Shown: piece after piece, positions 1-12,445 of the stretch
Layout of the letters: each line of letters begins with the position of its first letter
Position numbering within the stretch: position 1 is the first letter of the stretch
NCBI GenBank assembly: GCA_037074765.1
Contig: JBAMDO010000012.1
Span: 360,059 to 424,058 of the forward strand
Reading direction: 5' to 3'
Origin: Mansonella perstans
Lineage: Eukaryota; Nematoda; Chromadorea; Rhabditida; Onchocercidae
Length of the DNA stretch: 64,000 nt
Notes under the pieces: generated by a model
Database searches by the model: none
What the model saw: the letters and a program-made list of their open reading frames with translations, nothing else
What the model was told of the DNA's origin: nothing
Program-made: the position numbers and the translations under genes

Positions 1-2731
1 TTTCGATAAATTTATAATTATGTCCTCGAAAGCAATTGACAGGAGAATTCAACAATCAAGAAAATGCCTTCTCACTGCTGGGGCTAAGCGAAAACTGTAT
101 TTCACCCGAAAACTGTATTTTGTATTCGATGTTTTCCCTTTTAAATCTTCACTCAAAAATGACAAGTCATTAATCAAAGCAGTGTCAAGATGTATAATTT
201 GAAAAAGATAACAGCAAGTGAGACATTTTCTCAAAAATGAAGCGATCCATATAGTTCAATTGAATACATCATCAGCTGTAAAATACGCCACTTTTTCATC
301 CAGCTCTTTTAAGATGAAATTTTTTCACTGTATTACAAGCGAAATGTTCAATTAAGCAGCTAAAAGCATTGAAAAACGCATTCCAGATTAAATTTTGACC
401 GTTCAACTTCGATTAGAACTGAAGGCAAATATTAGATGCTGAAAAGTTGCATGATAAACTACTATTTCAAAGCAATGCCTTAGCATTCGTCATAAGTCGG
501 TTCTCCCGTAATACGCCGCAAAAGTTTGCAAAGTCGCGTTACCAGTACTGTATAAAATGAAATGATATGCTGAACACGAATGAGTGGAATATTTCTCTGA
601 GCGATTGATTTTCCTTATACAAATTCAAAATGAAGGCTGTTGTCCCAGCAGAACTCTCAGTAAATATCTTCGCCTACACAAGCACAAGAAAATTTCAAAA
701 TAACAATGTTATACGACCAAGCCAAAATCATTATATGAAGATAAACAAAGAAAAATGGAACATGTTAAAGAATATCTTAAATTTTAAATGACAGAATTTT
801 TTTTTTTGAAACTTCTAGCTTCTTCTTTCGTAATTTGTTAATATATTTTGAGGTTAAAAATCAGTGTTTTAAACGCTATCTACAGGAAAGAATATACAAT
901 TAAGCCAAAATAATTTAAATTATCTATTTCAAAAAAAAAACCATGTGGCCAAACAACATTTTAAATAAATTGATAGGAATTTCATAGTTCTCTTTAAAAT
1001 TCCTCAAACAATAAATCCATTAGTAAAAATTACATACTTGAAAAATCAATAACTAAATGACATTTATTGTATGGAAAAATGGGATGGAAAATAATCACGG
1101 ATTCTTAATCGTTAATATCACAACTGATCAATGATCACTGCCGCTCGGCTAAAGAGAAGCTTAGGAAGCGCCATCTTCATAAAACAACTGCAATGTATCT
1201 CAAATATCAAAAAATATAAATAAGAAATGTTTAATGAGATGATTTCGAAGCTTTCTCGAATGTTCAAAAAATTCTAATTGATGGCTTCATTACAAGAAAA
1301 TTTTGAAAAAAGCAGAAAGGCATGACAAACAAAACATTCATCATCCGAAATTTCTATTAACTTCCTCAAAAAATTCACATTTGACATGAATTAAGCACCA
1401 TAAAAGTAAGGAGAAATCTTACCCTCAAGAAAAAAAATGAAGTTTTTTTAATCGAAATTTTGAGGAATTTATGGAAGCTTTCGCTATGAACCAATAGAAA
1501 TTAAACTAAGAATCAACATGTGTGTTTCCGTGCCAAAGCAGGCTTTCTATGAACTCCCGATTATTTAGCAAGATATGTCTCGGTCAAAACTTACAAATCG
1601 AAAAAATACAAAGTCAAATTTTAGAAGCATTCAGTATCGAAAAAATACACACTTTCAAATATAAGTAACATTTTCAAGAAATTTATTTATTGAAACCCGT
1701 AATCCACATGGATACATAATATTTAGAAAGACTGGCTCTTGCTTGATATATAACCAAAAATAGAAAATTTAAAGTCTACAGACAGAATACAAACTAAATT
1801 TGAAAGAAAAAACTAGACATAAATTGGTGTAACAAAAAGTATGATGGAAAAAGAAATGACTAACATACTGCAAAAGAAAATCAAAATGTTGTCTCAAATT
1901 TCAGTTCATGTTATATCACAATGTCTTTAGTCTTAGTTAAGAATAACCTTATTTGAAGTCACAAAATTCAAAAATACAACAGCTTCCAATTTTTCTCATG
2001 AATTTAAAAAAAAAAGATTAAAAACCAACTTCATATTTACATCCTAGTCCTTGATTTCGCTGACATATCTTACAAGTAATTTAAGTAATTACGCTAGCAG
2101 CCTAACAGAAATTTCGAATAAAGTAGACCAAAGAGTTAGGAAAAATCACTGAAATGAAAAGTGTTGGGAATTTGCTTAAATAATACAAAAGATTGTCGGT
2201 TATGCTTATATCATCGTCGGTCCAGAATATCATCATATTTCAGATTGTAATCAAGTATGACAGCTTTTTATTCCCTAAATCAGTATTTTTACTATCACAA
2301 TCTTCATAGTAAAACCAACGAACCTCCCTCGGAAATGCTTGGCCTAAAATCAGATCGAAAACTCTAATTCTGCTTCAAAAACTTGCCCTGCAACCCTACT
2401 TTGAATTAATACTTTGAACTAACCGCTTTCTCAAAAAAATACGTGGACAATTAAACCAGTAATGAAAATATCACACATTTGCTTTCTGATACTTCTGCTT
2501 GCACTAACACACAAAATAGATCAAAAATTGCTCCTAAAATTCCAACTTAGCCATAATTTGAATATGAAATTTTCACAAGCACGTATTAGCCAAGAGCAGA
2601 TTTCTCTTTCGTATATTAATATTGTAATATCAAACAGTTTAGAGGAGAACCAAAAAATCAGTGTTTTTGCAAAAATATTACAGTTGGGTCACACATTAAT
2701 TGCCTACTGTTCCCATACTGATAACAATTAA
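1..2731. other. Intergenic/3' flank, no gene seen
   Basis: AT-rich DNA downstream of the diacylglycerol kinase gene. Open frames here are short and not linked by convincing splice sites, and no family was recognised. Part of it near 2700 must be the 3' untranslated region of the kinase gene, which ends on the minus strand at 2732. Confidence 0.6.
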
Positions 2732-5700
2732 TCATAAAAAAGCATCGCCTTCATCATCATCATCATCATCGCCATTTGCACTAGTAGAATGCGCTTCATC
2801 GGATGTACTTTTCTCGTGCATCAGTGAACCGGAACCAATATTTAAGAGTATGCATGGATGGACCCGTGATGAAGACGGTGAAACTTCATTCCGAATCGGT
2901 CGAACTGCTACACTTGTTGACGAGGATGTTGTGTTGCGACGTGATTTCTTTGCTTTCTTCAGCATTTTAGCCTAAACATTCAAAGCACATGTACGATATC
3001 TAAACTTCATTTAATCCTTCCTTACTCTACACAACATCATCACAAAATTAAAAGAAATCCTTACTTTAAGGGCAGACTTCAGAATTGTTATAGTACCAGG
3101 TGGCTGTATGTGTGGCTCACCGTCTACTTGTACTGGCCATTCTTCATGTGTTGTGATTCGTATCTGTAGAAAAGGACATGTTTAAAAAAAAAAAAAAAAA
3201 AAACATTTGAATGTCGAGAAACTTCAGACCTCGAAATTGATAGTTCTATCCCAAATGAGTTGGTGGATACAGACATTCTTGATTTCATGAACAGAATAGC
3301 AATTTTGTATAAGCGATCTATTATTATAGCGTCCCATTCAGGTTTCAAAAAATTCCCACTGACTTCCAAGAATCATGGAAAAAAGTTCAAAAAAACTGAA
3401 TTAGTGAGTGAACATGGCATGATTTTATATGCAGTGATCCCTCAAAAGTACAATATATGATCATGCTCAACATGTTATCGCGCCATTGTTCATACTGAAT
3501 GACAAATAATCGCGACAGTCTTAATCGACAACAAAGCAGTCTGTCCGAACAGCAAACTGACCCACCAGTATCGTAAATGCGTTATTAACGACTAGCCATA
3601 ATTTCAAATCTGAAACTTCACCACCAAGAGCTTTCGAATTTTGAACACGGGAAAAGTTTCATTTTTTACTTATTATTTGTCGCTATGCGAATCGGCCAAA
3701 TCAGATATTTCTCAAACAAGAACATCAACTTACACTTCCCCCTTGCGCAATTCTTATCCCGGCTGACAGTTTGGACTGAATGAGGCCTAGTCGAGAGACA
3801 TCCGAGATACCAACCACCTACAAATAGTGATATATGAATCTGAAAATGATAACAGCAATTTCCACTTAGAAAGAAAGATGGAAGTTACAAAAGTTTTCTC
3901 TAACAGCAAAATTTCAAGCATTATAAGTATGAAACAGTGAAATTGTGCACGAACTAAATCATCCCTTTATAACTTACAAAATTAGCACCAAGTACATAGG
4001 GAAAGTCAAATAACAAACTAATAAGGAATGTAAAATTGAGGAGCAAACCTACTTCAAGTAGTCCATCGTAATGTGTCGGTTTTTGAAACTGTCCCTCCTC
4101 CTTTGCTGTTCCCCAAGGATTTGCTCCACTACCCCAACTGGAATGGTTTATACTCATGCAAATAGCAGGAATTGTTCTTACACCTCAGTATTAGAAATAT
4201 GAACACAATATTTCCAACATTAAAGTTTGAAAGTTCAAAAATCATTTGCAGAGTCGGAAAAGTGTTCAAAAACCAAAATTGTTTTACTTTTCAATGATTA
4301 GTTCATCGATTATAATTGAATAGAAGACAATAAACAGAAGTTTGTTGAATGTCTTTTTTATTCTCTCATATCCAACAACTTCAAAAAAAGCAATTCAGCA
4401 AGATTAAAACAAAGTTTCACACCTGAGCAAGTTTAATATAATGATACCCTCTATGCACGGTAAATCGATTACTTTACCGTCCACTTCCAATTCCACCCGT
4501 CTCCAAAGATCTTTACACGTCCTTTCAAAGAACGCTTTTTGTAAACCGATTTTTACATATTGTGTTTTGTTGAACAAACGTGAACTGAATTTTTCTGGAT
4601 TCGCATCTCTCTGAAATAATATTTCATGCAAAAATTTTTTTTTACAATTCTAAATTCTATCAAATTTCCTGTATGAACGGCTGGGTAGTGCTGAGATACA
4701 GAAAGATAATACTGTTGTAACTTCCATTAAGCCGAAAAAACAATAAACTACCAGCCTAGTTAGCGGGCAGTTGTTCGCTGGTTCATCTCTCTCCAATTCC
4801 AGCCATATGAACGTTTTTACTCCATTTATCAACTATCCTGAACTTATGGTGTAACAGCCTTCTATGAAAATAAACAATTTTAATCTGATCAAGAAGTACA
4901 AACAGGTATGGTCTAACCTCATTATGAAATTGCAAACAGACATCCGCGTCGATTCCAATTCCAAAATAATTATTCATTATAATCATAGAAGTTTGATCCT
5001 CTGGATTGCTCATCATTTGTTCTGCATCAGGACTCGGTTCAGCACCAGATGTCGTTGCTGGTTGTGAACGTTCTTCCTCGTGAAAAACTACTGCCCATCT
5101 GCAACCTTTATTTTACCAATTTTTAAATGATTATAGAATATAAACTGGTTTTTACTGAATTCTTTCTAGACCAAGCTATGTTTCACAAATAGAAATGATG
5201 AAAATTGACAAAATTGACAAAAAAAAATTTCCAATTTGACTTGGTACTTTCGCCAGTAATGATCAATTCATAAATGTCTTTAAAATGATTTCAACAGTTC
5301 AAAAACAATCACTACCTATCTAAGCGTACTTCCTCAGCCTCAATAACATCGCGAAGAATATCCATTGGGTTCTCTTCCCCACTATAACCACCACCCCATC
5401 GTAAAACTCTTGCCAGATCATTACCGGTGCCTAATGGAACGATCCCACATGGTGGGGAGAAACATGCAGCATCCTGAAAAAAATAGCTTTCAAAGTAGTA
5501 ATTCCAGAAGCTGCAAGCTGAGGCTTGGTAGAACTGAAATATTTGACTTTTTGCGATCATATTACTTCCAACTGCGTTGATTAGCTTTGCTTGTTAATCA
5601 TCATTTACGTATTTGATGACGAACTTATATATGCAATGTTAGGTTATGGTGAATTTGGTGTTCAACTTTCTGGAAGCCAGAGACAAAGAATTGCAATTAC

Positions 5701-6890
5701 TCGAGCAATAATACGAGAGCTTCAGGTGTTGCTATTAGTCAAGGCGAACGCCGCTCTCGATAGAGCAAGTGAAAAGATTGGATGGAAATCTGCACTCATC
5801 AGAGACTCCTTCGTTTTTCTTTTTAACTTTACAAATTCATTTAAATCAATATGACCACTAACATAATCTACAACAATCACCTGTTTAGCAATATCTAAGC
5901 ACTGCAAAACCCAACCGATTGTACCATCGCCACCGCAAGCCAAAATCTTATATTTTGGGACATTGCGGAAAACATACAACCTGAAATCAAAATGGTACGA
6001 TACAATTAGATTTCATTTCATACCACTAGGTTAAAATTATGCTATTTCAGTAACTGGCAAAAAACATGTTCATATTTTATAATGAACAAAATAAAAGTGC
6101 TCACCCAACTAATGGACCACCTTTCAACACATCGAATACTTGAAAGGGATTCAACAATCGCCTGAATGCTTTTATTAATTCAGCACCCTGGCAACCACCA
6201 CTTTTAACATTCACAAGTACCAGAAGAGGTTCACAGTCCGCTGATAACATATGGGGCTAAAAGAACTTTGAAGAGGCAATAAAATTTATTAATTTTCTTC
6301 TCCTAGCCAAAAATTGGACTGGTCTAGTAAAATTGAGTCCTTGTCTCTATAAGTGGTGCTTGTCTCTATAAATATAAATAATGCTGAGTCAATTTCTTCT
6401 TAATATGTATGCTACAAAGGAAGAGCTCAAAAGTGAAAATAAAAAATGAAAAAAGATAGCGAACTGCTTTGGATTCACTCCATAAAGCATGGATCCATAT
6501 CACAACAAAAAATTCACTATCGGCTAACCTGCACATTAGGAAGACAAAGTACTATTAACTTCTTTTCTTCGTAAATCGCATTCTGGAGGCGTTGAACAGC
6601 AGACGTTGCAGCTTTTGCTGTATTAAACGTAATCACTAGTGAACCATATTCAAAATAAATTGGTCCAATTGCAGTGAAAGGTTTTTCTGAATATCAAGGT
6701 ATTATTTAAGAGAATATAAAGCACAGAGAATTTTAACTGGGAGTTTGTGAAATCACCTAAACTCTTCTACCCATTTCCCTCTTTTTTCCTATCCCACTTC
6801 ACGAACTCAAAGTTCTTAAAATCTTCGCGAGAAAATATTAGGATTGCATATATTAGTTTTAGTTACACTTCGAAAATACAAAAAAGTTCA

Positions 6891-6921
<31 letters not shown>

Positions 6922-9900
6922 CGTGAGTGTAACTAAAACTAATATATATATAATCCTAATATTTTCTCGCGAGGGGTTAAAGACGCTAAAGGTTAAAGAC
7001 AAAAGGGATAGAATATAATATGTGAAAGTACAATTGCCCCCAACTAAATGATAACCTTTAGCGCCTAATAGCCGTGAAAGAATCCTTTCATATTGTCTTT
7101 GAGCCAATGAAAGTGGTAAATTGCCAACAAAAACAGCGTGATCATGTGGATCATCCTTTTCTTGTACATAAAAACGAACAACGTGATAACGTCGCAAGGA
7201 ATCCTAGAATTTGCAAAAATAAAGAGGAAATAAAATGTGTAAAAGAGCAAAAACAAAAACAGAATTGCTTTTGTGACTAATGATAATCATTCTGCTTGAG
7301 AAAGTCAATTTTTTAAAGAATTTCCGGTTTGTATTATTATTATCGCAGCGTATGAGAGCCCTCTCGTTTGAGGTGAAAATTATGCGGAAAGTGCAGTAAA
7401 ACTTATTCTAAGCTGAACCTTTCTTAAATTTCGCACAAGTTGCAACATATTTTCTTGTGGATTCGCAGTTCTTTCAGCAATACCACGATCGAGCGAAACT
7501 TCAATTAAATTATAACGATTAGCTGAATTCCGATCCAACCCAAATTGATCCAACGCTTCTGCCACTGCATCCTGGACAAGCGTTTCTTTTGCAACTGACA
7601 GCGAACAAAATGTTAATGGTACTCTAAAAAAAGGTAACGTCCACATTACTTACTTCTACTACTTTGGAACTTTTAGAAATGGTATGAAAAGGTTTGTTTT
7701 TTTTTGTTTTTTTTTTTCAGCTGATTTCAAATCCCTACGAAGTATGAAAAGGTAAGCTGATTTTAATGAAATTTTATAAGATCTAGATCACCTGATTCGA
7801 TTCAGCATTTCAGGATTTCTCGTCAACAGGATAATTCAAATCATAGAAAATCTATGAGCAAGGAGTAAACAATATGGCTTTTCATATAAATAGTTCAATT
7901 AACTCTGCATATTTTCAACGTAATCAAATTGTACATTAAAATTTACCTAAGCCAACCACCATATAATTTAACAATTGCTTTTTCAGGATCATCTTTGTAA
8001 CGAAGGAAAATTTGTACACGACGTCCTTCCAGTCGCCGTACATATCTCAATGGTAACGGATCTTCCAGCAATTTCTCCTCGCCACCTGATTAAAATTTCA
8101 AATTTCTCTACATTGAAATTTATCCAAGAAATTTTGTCTTCGAATTGGGAAGTAATAAATAATTTTTGAATTATATATGAAAAATAATCGAATTCATTAC
8201 ACAAGAAAAGTACTTGAGAAATATCTCGATCGCTGCAAAAATACTCACTTTCATTGAGTACTTGCGTAATATAATAACAATCAGGATTGTCATTGATATG
8301 AAACGTCCTGAGAGCCACATCCTAACACAAATTAGATAAGTGAATATAGAGTACATGAAAACTTCGCTAACTAAACATTATGCTTGTTTTAATATAAAAT
8401 TTTATACTGCAGTGGAATAGGATATTTTTTCCTTGACCTGCGGAGCTAAAAAAACTAATAAGTAGCAACACACTCATGAGTGTCCCGTCGAAAACACTGA
8501 ATACAGCGGCATTCTTCTCCTGCGCATTTGCACGCTAACAGTACTTTGCTAAGAGTGAATTCTCCAAAAGCATCCGTCTCATTTATATTATTCGACCACT
8601 TTGATGATCGTTGACAAATCAACTACTCCTCTCAATACTCAAAAATGATAGTTACCAACACAGAAATTTAAAAGCAAAATATTTTAACATACTCTTATCT
8701 GCTGTATCGAGGCGGTTTTTGGTACGGTGGCAGTACGGTATTCGTGTTTCCTGAGAGAATTATTGCCATCAAAAATGCGCAAATTCTCGTAATCCTCTTT
8801 TTCTTTTGCTTCATCCAGTGGACTGCATTGAGCACAATCATCTGGATGTGTTTTCACCGGTGATGACGCTGAAATCCAAAAAATAACGAGAGAACAGTAA
8901 TCACTTTCTATAAAAATTTCAAATTTTGACAAAGTTCTGTTCTGTCAAAAAGAAAACAACAGGTCTAAGCTTTGCAAAGTTTCAATACTAAATTAAAATC
9001 CGCAAGAACCACATTTTAAAATTAAGATAAAGCAAATGAACTATAAATTTTGTAAACCAGTTGAAAAAAAAACATACGTTGCTGATTGAAACCTTCGAGA
9101 TGAGTGCCCTGAATGTTAAGCAACTGTTTCATTGAAAGTTCTGTCCTTGGAATCGTCAATGCATTGGGAGGCAATATAATTTTCTTTAAAGCACCAAAAT
9201 CGCACTGAAGAGACATCTGACGATAACAGATTGCATGAGCCTGAAAGTCAATAACATATTTCTATACGTAACAAATTTTAGCATTTTTAATTCTTCTGCT
9301 CCGCAAACCACTTACCTTATGCAAGACTTTTCTGATGATAGTTTTTCCAATAACTAAATAACTACATCGTTATTGGAGAAAAATTTTTGGTGATTTGCAT
9401 AGACATTAGATAGGTGAAGACAATTTTTTGGTTTGGTTCTTGAATTTCGAAACAAATTTTTCAAAAGTACTGTCGTGTTCCTCATGTGTTTTAAGTTATA
9501 GCAAATATAATCTGATAAGCTTCTTCCGAAGTGAACAGTGAAATATGAGGAAGTCTTATAGAATCAACAGAATACAAATAAATATTTAAAGATCAGAAAA
9601 ACGGCAGGAGTTAACGGTAGAACACTCTGTCTCAGAAATCGGTAAACACCTGAATATAAACAGTCAGAGTCATAAACTGCAACCCGTCTGTTTAACAATT
9701 TAAATAAAGCACACCGTCGCACAGCACCAAGCACATTTCATACCAGCCAAGCATTCATAAGACCAACAAGATTTTCTGCAGACAACGCACTTGGAATCGC
9801 GCGGTATATTGCCCTCCCTCATATGATGATGTTGCACTTGCTTATTCTGAAAAAACAAAAACATATTACCGTTTTTTTGTTGAGGTGAATCCACAGGAGA

Positions 9901-12445
9901 ATTTCCCTTTTCTATTCAGCTTTTCTTTTTTTTATCATGAGGGAAAATTGAAATCTGTTCAATTCTTCCTACAGCTGATTCGTTAAATGGCCTACAAAAA
10001 TCCATCATTTTATTGATCCCGATCTTTTCGGCTGCCTTTCTATTCCTGAGTTTTCGAAGAATTTTATTGTTGCTTTCAAGTAAACATTGGAAACCAAAGT
10101 GAAGGAGGGAAGATTGAGTTCAAAAGAGAGGATAAAACTGAATACGCTTCACTAAATTAGCTCCTTTCGAGTTCGAAAAGTTTTATTCGGTACCGACTTA
10201 GCACGTGACATAAATGTCATTTAGTACTAATAGCTCATAGAATTACCACCCTGTTCATTAACTCACCAGTTATTTATTTTAATAACTTGCAAAATATTCC
10301 TCTATTAATCTGCAAAGCTGTGATATTTTCCACAAAATTCGACAGCAAAAAGCCAGTAAACCTTCAGAACCCAGAATTCCTTGGCGAAGTTAAATTTGCA
10401 GCATAAATTTTTCATTCTTCATTCTATTCCTGTTATTTTCAACTGCCAAATAAAAAACTTTTCGACATATGTGTAGAAAATTAATTCTAAGAGATGAAAA
10501 CATCCATATTTTAGACTTTCTTGAATTTCTGAACTCATAATATTTTATTGGATATAAAGCACAATTTACTTTAGTGAGTTTCCTTCAGGAAAATCTTTAT
10601 TTAGTGAATTTTATGTTTTACCGTTGAACGATGTCACTAAGTATCGATTGTTTTCAGCACTACTGACAATATTTGGTGTGAATTAAAACATTAAATCAGT
10701 AAAAAATCTTCAATTTAGCAAAAGCAAAAATTATTTCATTAACAAAATACCACAGTACTTAGAAGAATTCAAGATCTGGATATTACAATGAGAAATTTTT
10801 CAAGTGTAATCCTTCAATAATAAAGGGAGAAAAAAGGAAAAATATACCTTATCCAAATTAGGTACATATGTAGCAGCTTCCCTGCAATCACTTACTGCTA
10901 AATCGTGGCAGTCAACGTGAACATAATATTCACAAACTGTAAAGTAAGCAATTATTGAACGAATTAAATTTTAGCCTGATACAAAAGAACAGGAAATTTC
11001 CATTTATTGTCGGTTGAAAAGTACATAAATCTATGATCCACTGCGACTCTTGATGTCACATAAGATCATTTAATACAGTTGAATTAAAGTTGTAAATGAA
11101 ATCTAGTGTAATTCATTAAATGATCGCCCCGTATTTCGCAGCTATAAAATGTCAAAAAGGAAGTTTATAAAATCATAGAAAATACAATAAATAAGAAAGA
11201 AACCAGTCAATGAAGAACTCTGTTTAGTTAATATTCTTGTAGACTTCTTACTGAACGCAAATTCATACGTTCAGTGAGACTGGTTAAGAACTATTAACAC
11301 TTGGCAATATTACTACAAAAAGCAAAATTTATTTTGAAAATGCAACTTACCTTCACATTCAACAGCCGCTGAATCATCGGTTTTTTTGCGACAAACACAG
11401 CAGAATCTTCGTTTGATATGTGACGGTTCAGACCATGTGTGAGCAACTGGGTTCTATAAAGAAGATTCTAAACGTCAATGAAATATAAAAAACTCAAGTG
11501 AAGTTTCAAAAATTAAAAAACACTGGACCTATATGGGTTCCTATATTCATACTTGATTCTGCTGCAACGAAACTCTAAATACAAAAAAATCAAACCCATG
11601 AGTTAGGAGAAAACAGATTTTTTTGCCCAAGTAATTGAAAGCAAATCACAAAATGGTAATATGCATTTGTGTCAGCCTATGAAGTCATTCTGAGAGTAAA
11701 TTAAAGTAGCTGTGCTCTTTGAAGTTTGGTTAAACATTACATCTGGCCAGTAAAGTTGTAATTTAAACAGCGCTAGTAAGCCAAATATATAAAATATTGG
11801 CTTCCTTAGGAAAACACTAGCTTTATTAGACATATTCTTACCTTTATCAATTGCAAGGCGACGCTGCTACAGAATGAAACTACCGTTTTCATACACTTAT
11901 CATGACATATGAAATTACAAACTGAAAGAAAAACTTTTTTAAATCTCTGAGATAAAGTAAACCGTTATTGCCTAAAGAATGATCAAAAATTCCTTGTTTT
12001 TAAAACCAGATATCTGTTGCATTAAATGGCTAATTAATCACGATTTTTCTTAATAAATGGCTGTATTTTTTTTTTAGATAAACTGTATTTATTATATAAA
12101 ATATGTCTGATAAAATCTTACGCAGTAATATAATTTATCATGAAACGAAATTTCAAAAATTCTAGAACATCAGTGCCTTTTAAAAAGTTCCCAAGGTTTA
12201 CAAAAACATTTTCCTCTCACAATAGAAGTGAACAGTGCGTTTCTATTGTTTTGGAAATAATCTTGAACTGTGAACATTTATGACTTACCCTCGCAGGCAT
12301 ATCCTTGTGTAAGCATTCCCCATATTTTGTCACAGCAGTGATGACAATATGTGGGTTTACCAAATGTTTTGCGAACAAAATAATGGCCATGATCACGGCC
12401 AACTGCTAACAATGTTGCATCAACGTTATGTCCTTCTGCTGCCAT
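2732..12445 (-). CDS. dgk-1: Diacylglycerol kinase theta type (DGK-1)
   Basis: Phosphorylates diacylglycerol to phosphatidic acid; in C. elegans DGK-1 damps DAG signalling at synapses downstream of Go. Exons: 12289-12445, 11842-11921, 11351-11453, 10848-10936, 9715-9846, 9078-9240, 8693-8868, 8249-8321, 7947-8085, 7419-7623, 7056-7203, 6529-6686, 6105-6256, 5881-5980, 5316-5473, 4918-5098, 4423-4610, 4053-4137, 3734-3817, 3065-3163, 2732-2971. Total 2910 nt, 969 aa, one open frame; C. elegans DGK-1 is of similar size. Three Cys/His C1 domains (about residues 20-79, 84-132, 146-205), a Ras-association region (about 325-440), the catalytic domain (about 541-678, with [10 protein letters not shown] and [15 protein letters not shown]), then the accessory domain. 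Three C1 domains plus RA define the theta class. The first ATG was chosen because it precedes the first C1 domain; an upstream spliced 5' exon near 12793-12815 is possible. The C terminus has a six-Asp run encoded by a GAT repeat. The catalytic motif reads NVKSGG where NPKSGG is usual. Confidence 0.95.
5642..5777 (+). pseudogene. Decayed ABC-transporter NBD fragment (P-glycoprotein-like)
   Basis: Inside the dgk-1 intron between 5474 and 5880, on the opposite strand. The frame reads about 45 residues resembling the stretch from the ABC signature to the D-loop of P-glycoprotein-type transporters: [17 protein letters not shown], then [17 protein letters not shown]. The signature LSGGQ has become LSGSQ, and Walker B has lost its Asp-Glu pair (VKANAALD where functional proteins have DEATSALD). 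No Walker A or membrane part is seen nearby. It is best read as a dead fragment of a duplicated or retroposed ABC gene, not an exon. The resemblance is by eye. Confidence 0.75.
6825..6972. repeat. Foldback hairpin with (AT)n loop
   Basis: Left arm about 6825-6869 and right arm about 6926-6972 are near-perfect reverse complements; both carry TTTAGTTACAC or its complement and end in TCGCGAG-type sequence. The loop contains an (AT)n microsatellite. It lies in the dgk-1 intron between 6687 and 7055. It resembles a short MITE-like foldback; no transposase is present. Confidence 0.8.

Noticed and set aside
2462..2731. Open frame starting like a signal peptide (MKISHICFLILLLALTH)
   Set aside because: It ends just where the 3' end of dgk-1 lies on the other strand, has no further domain, and long hydrophobic frames arise easily in AT-rich DNA.
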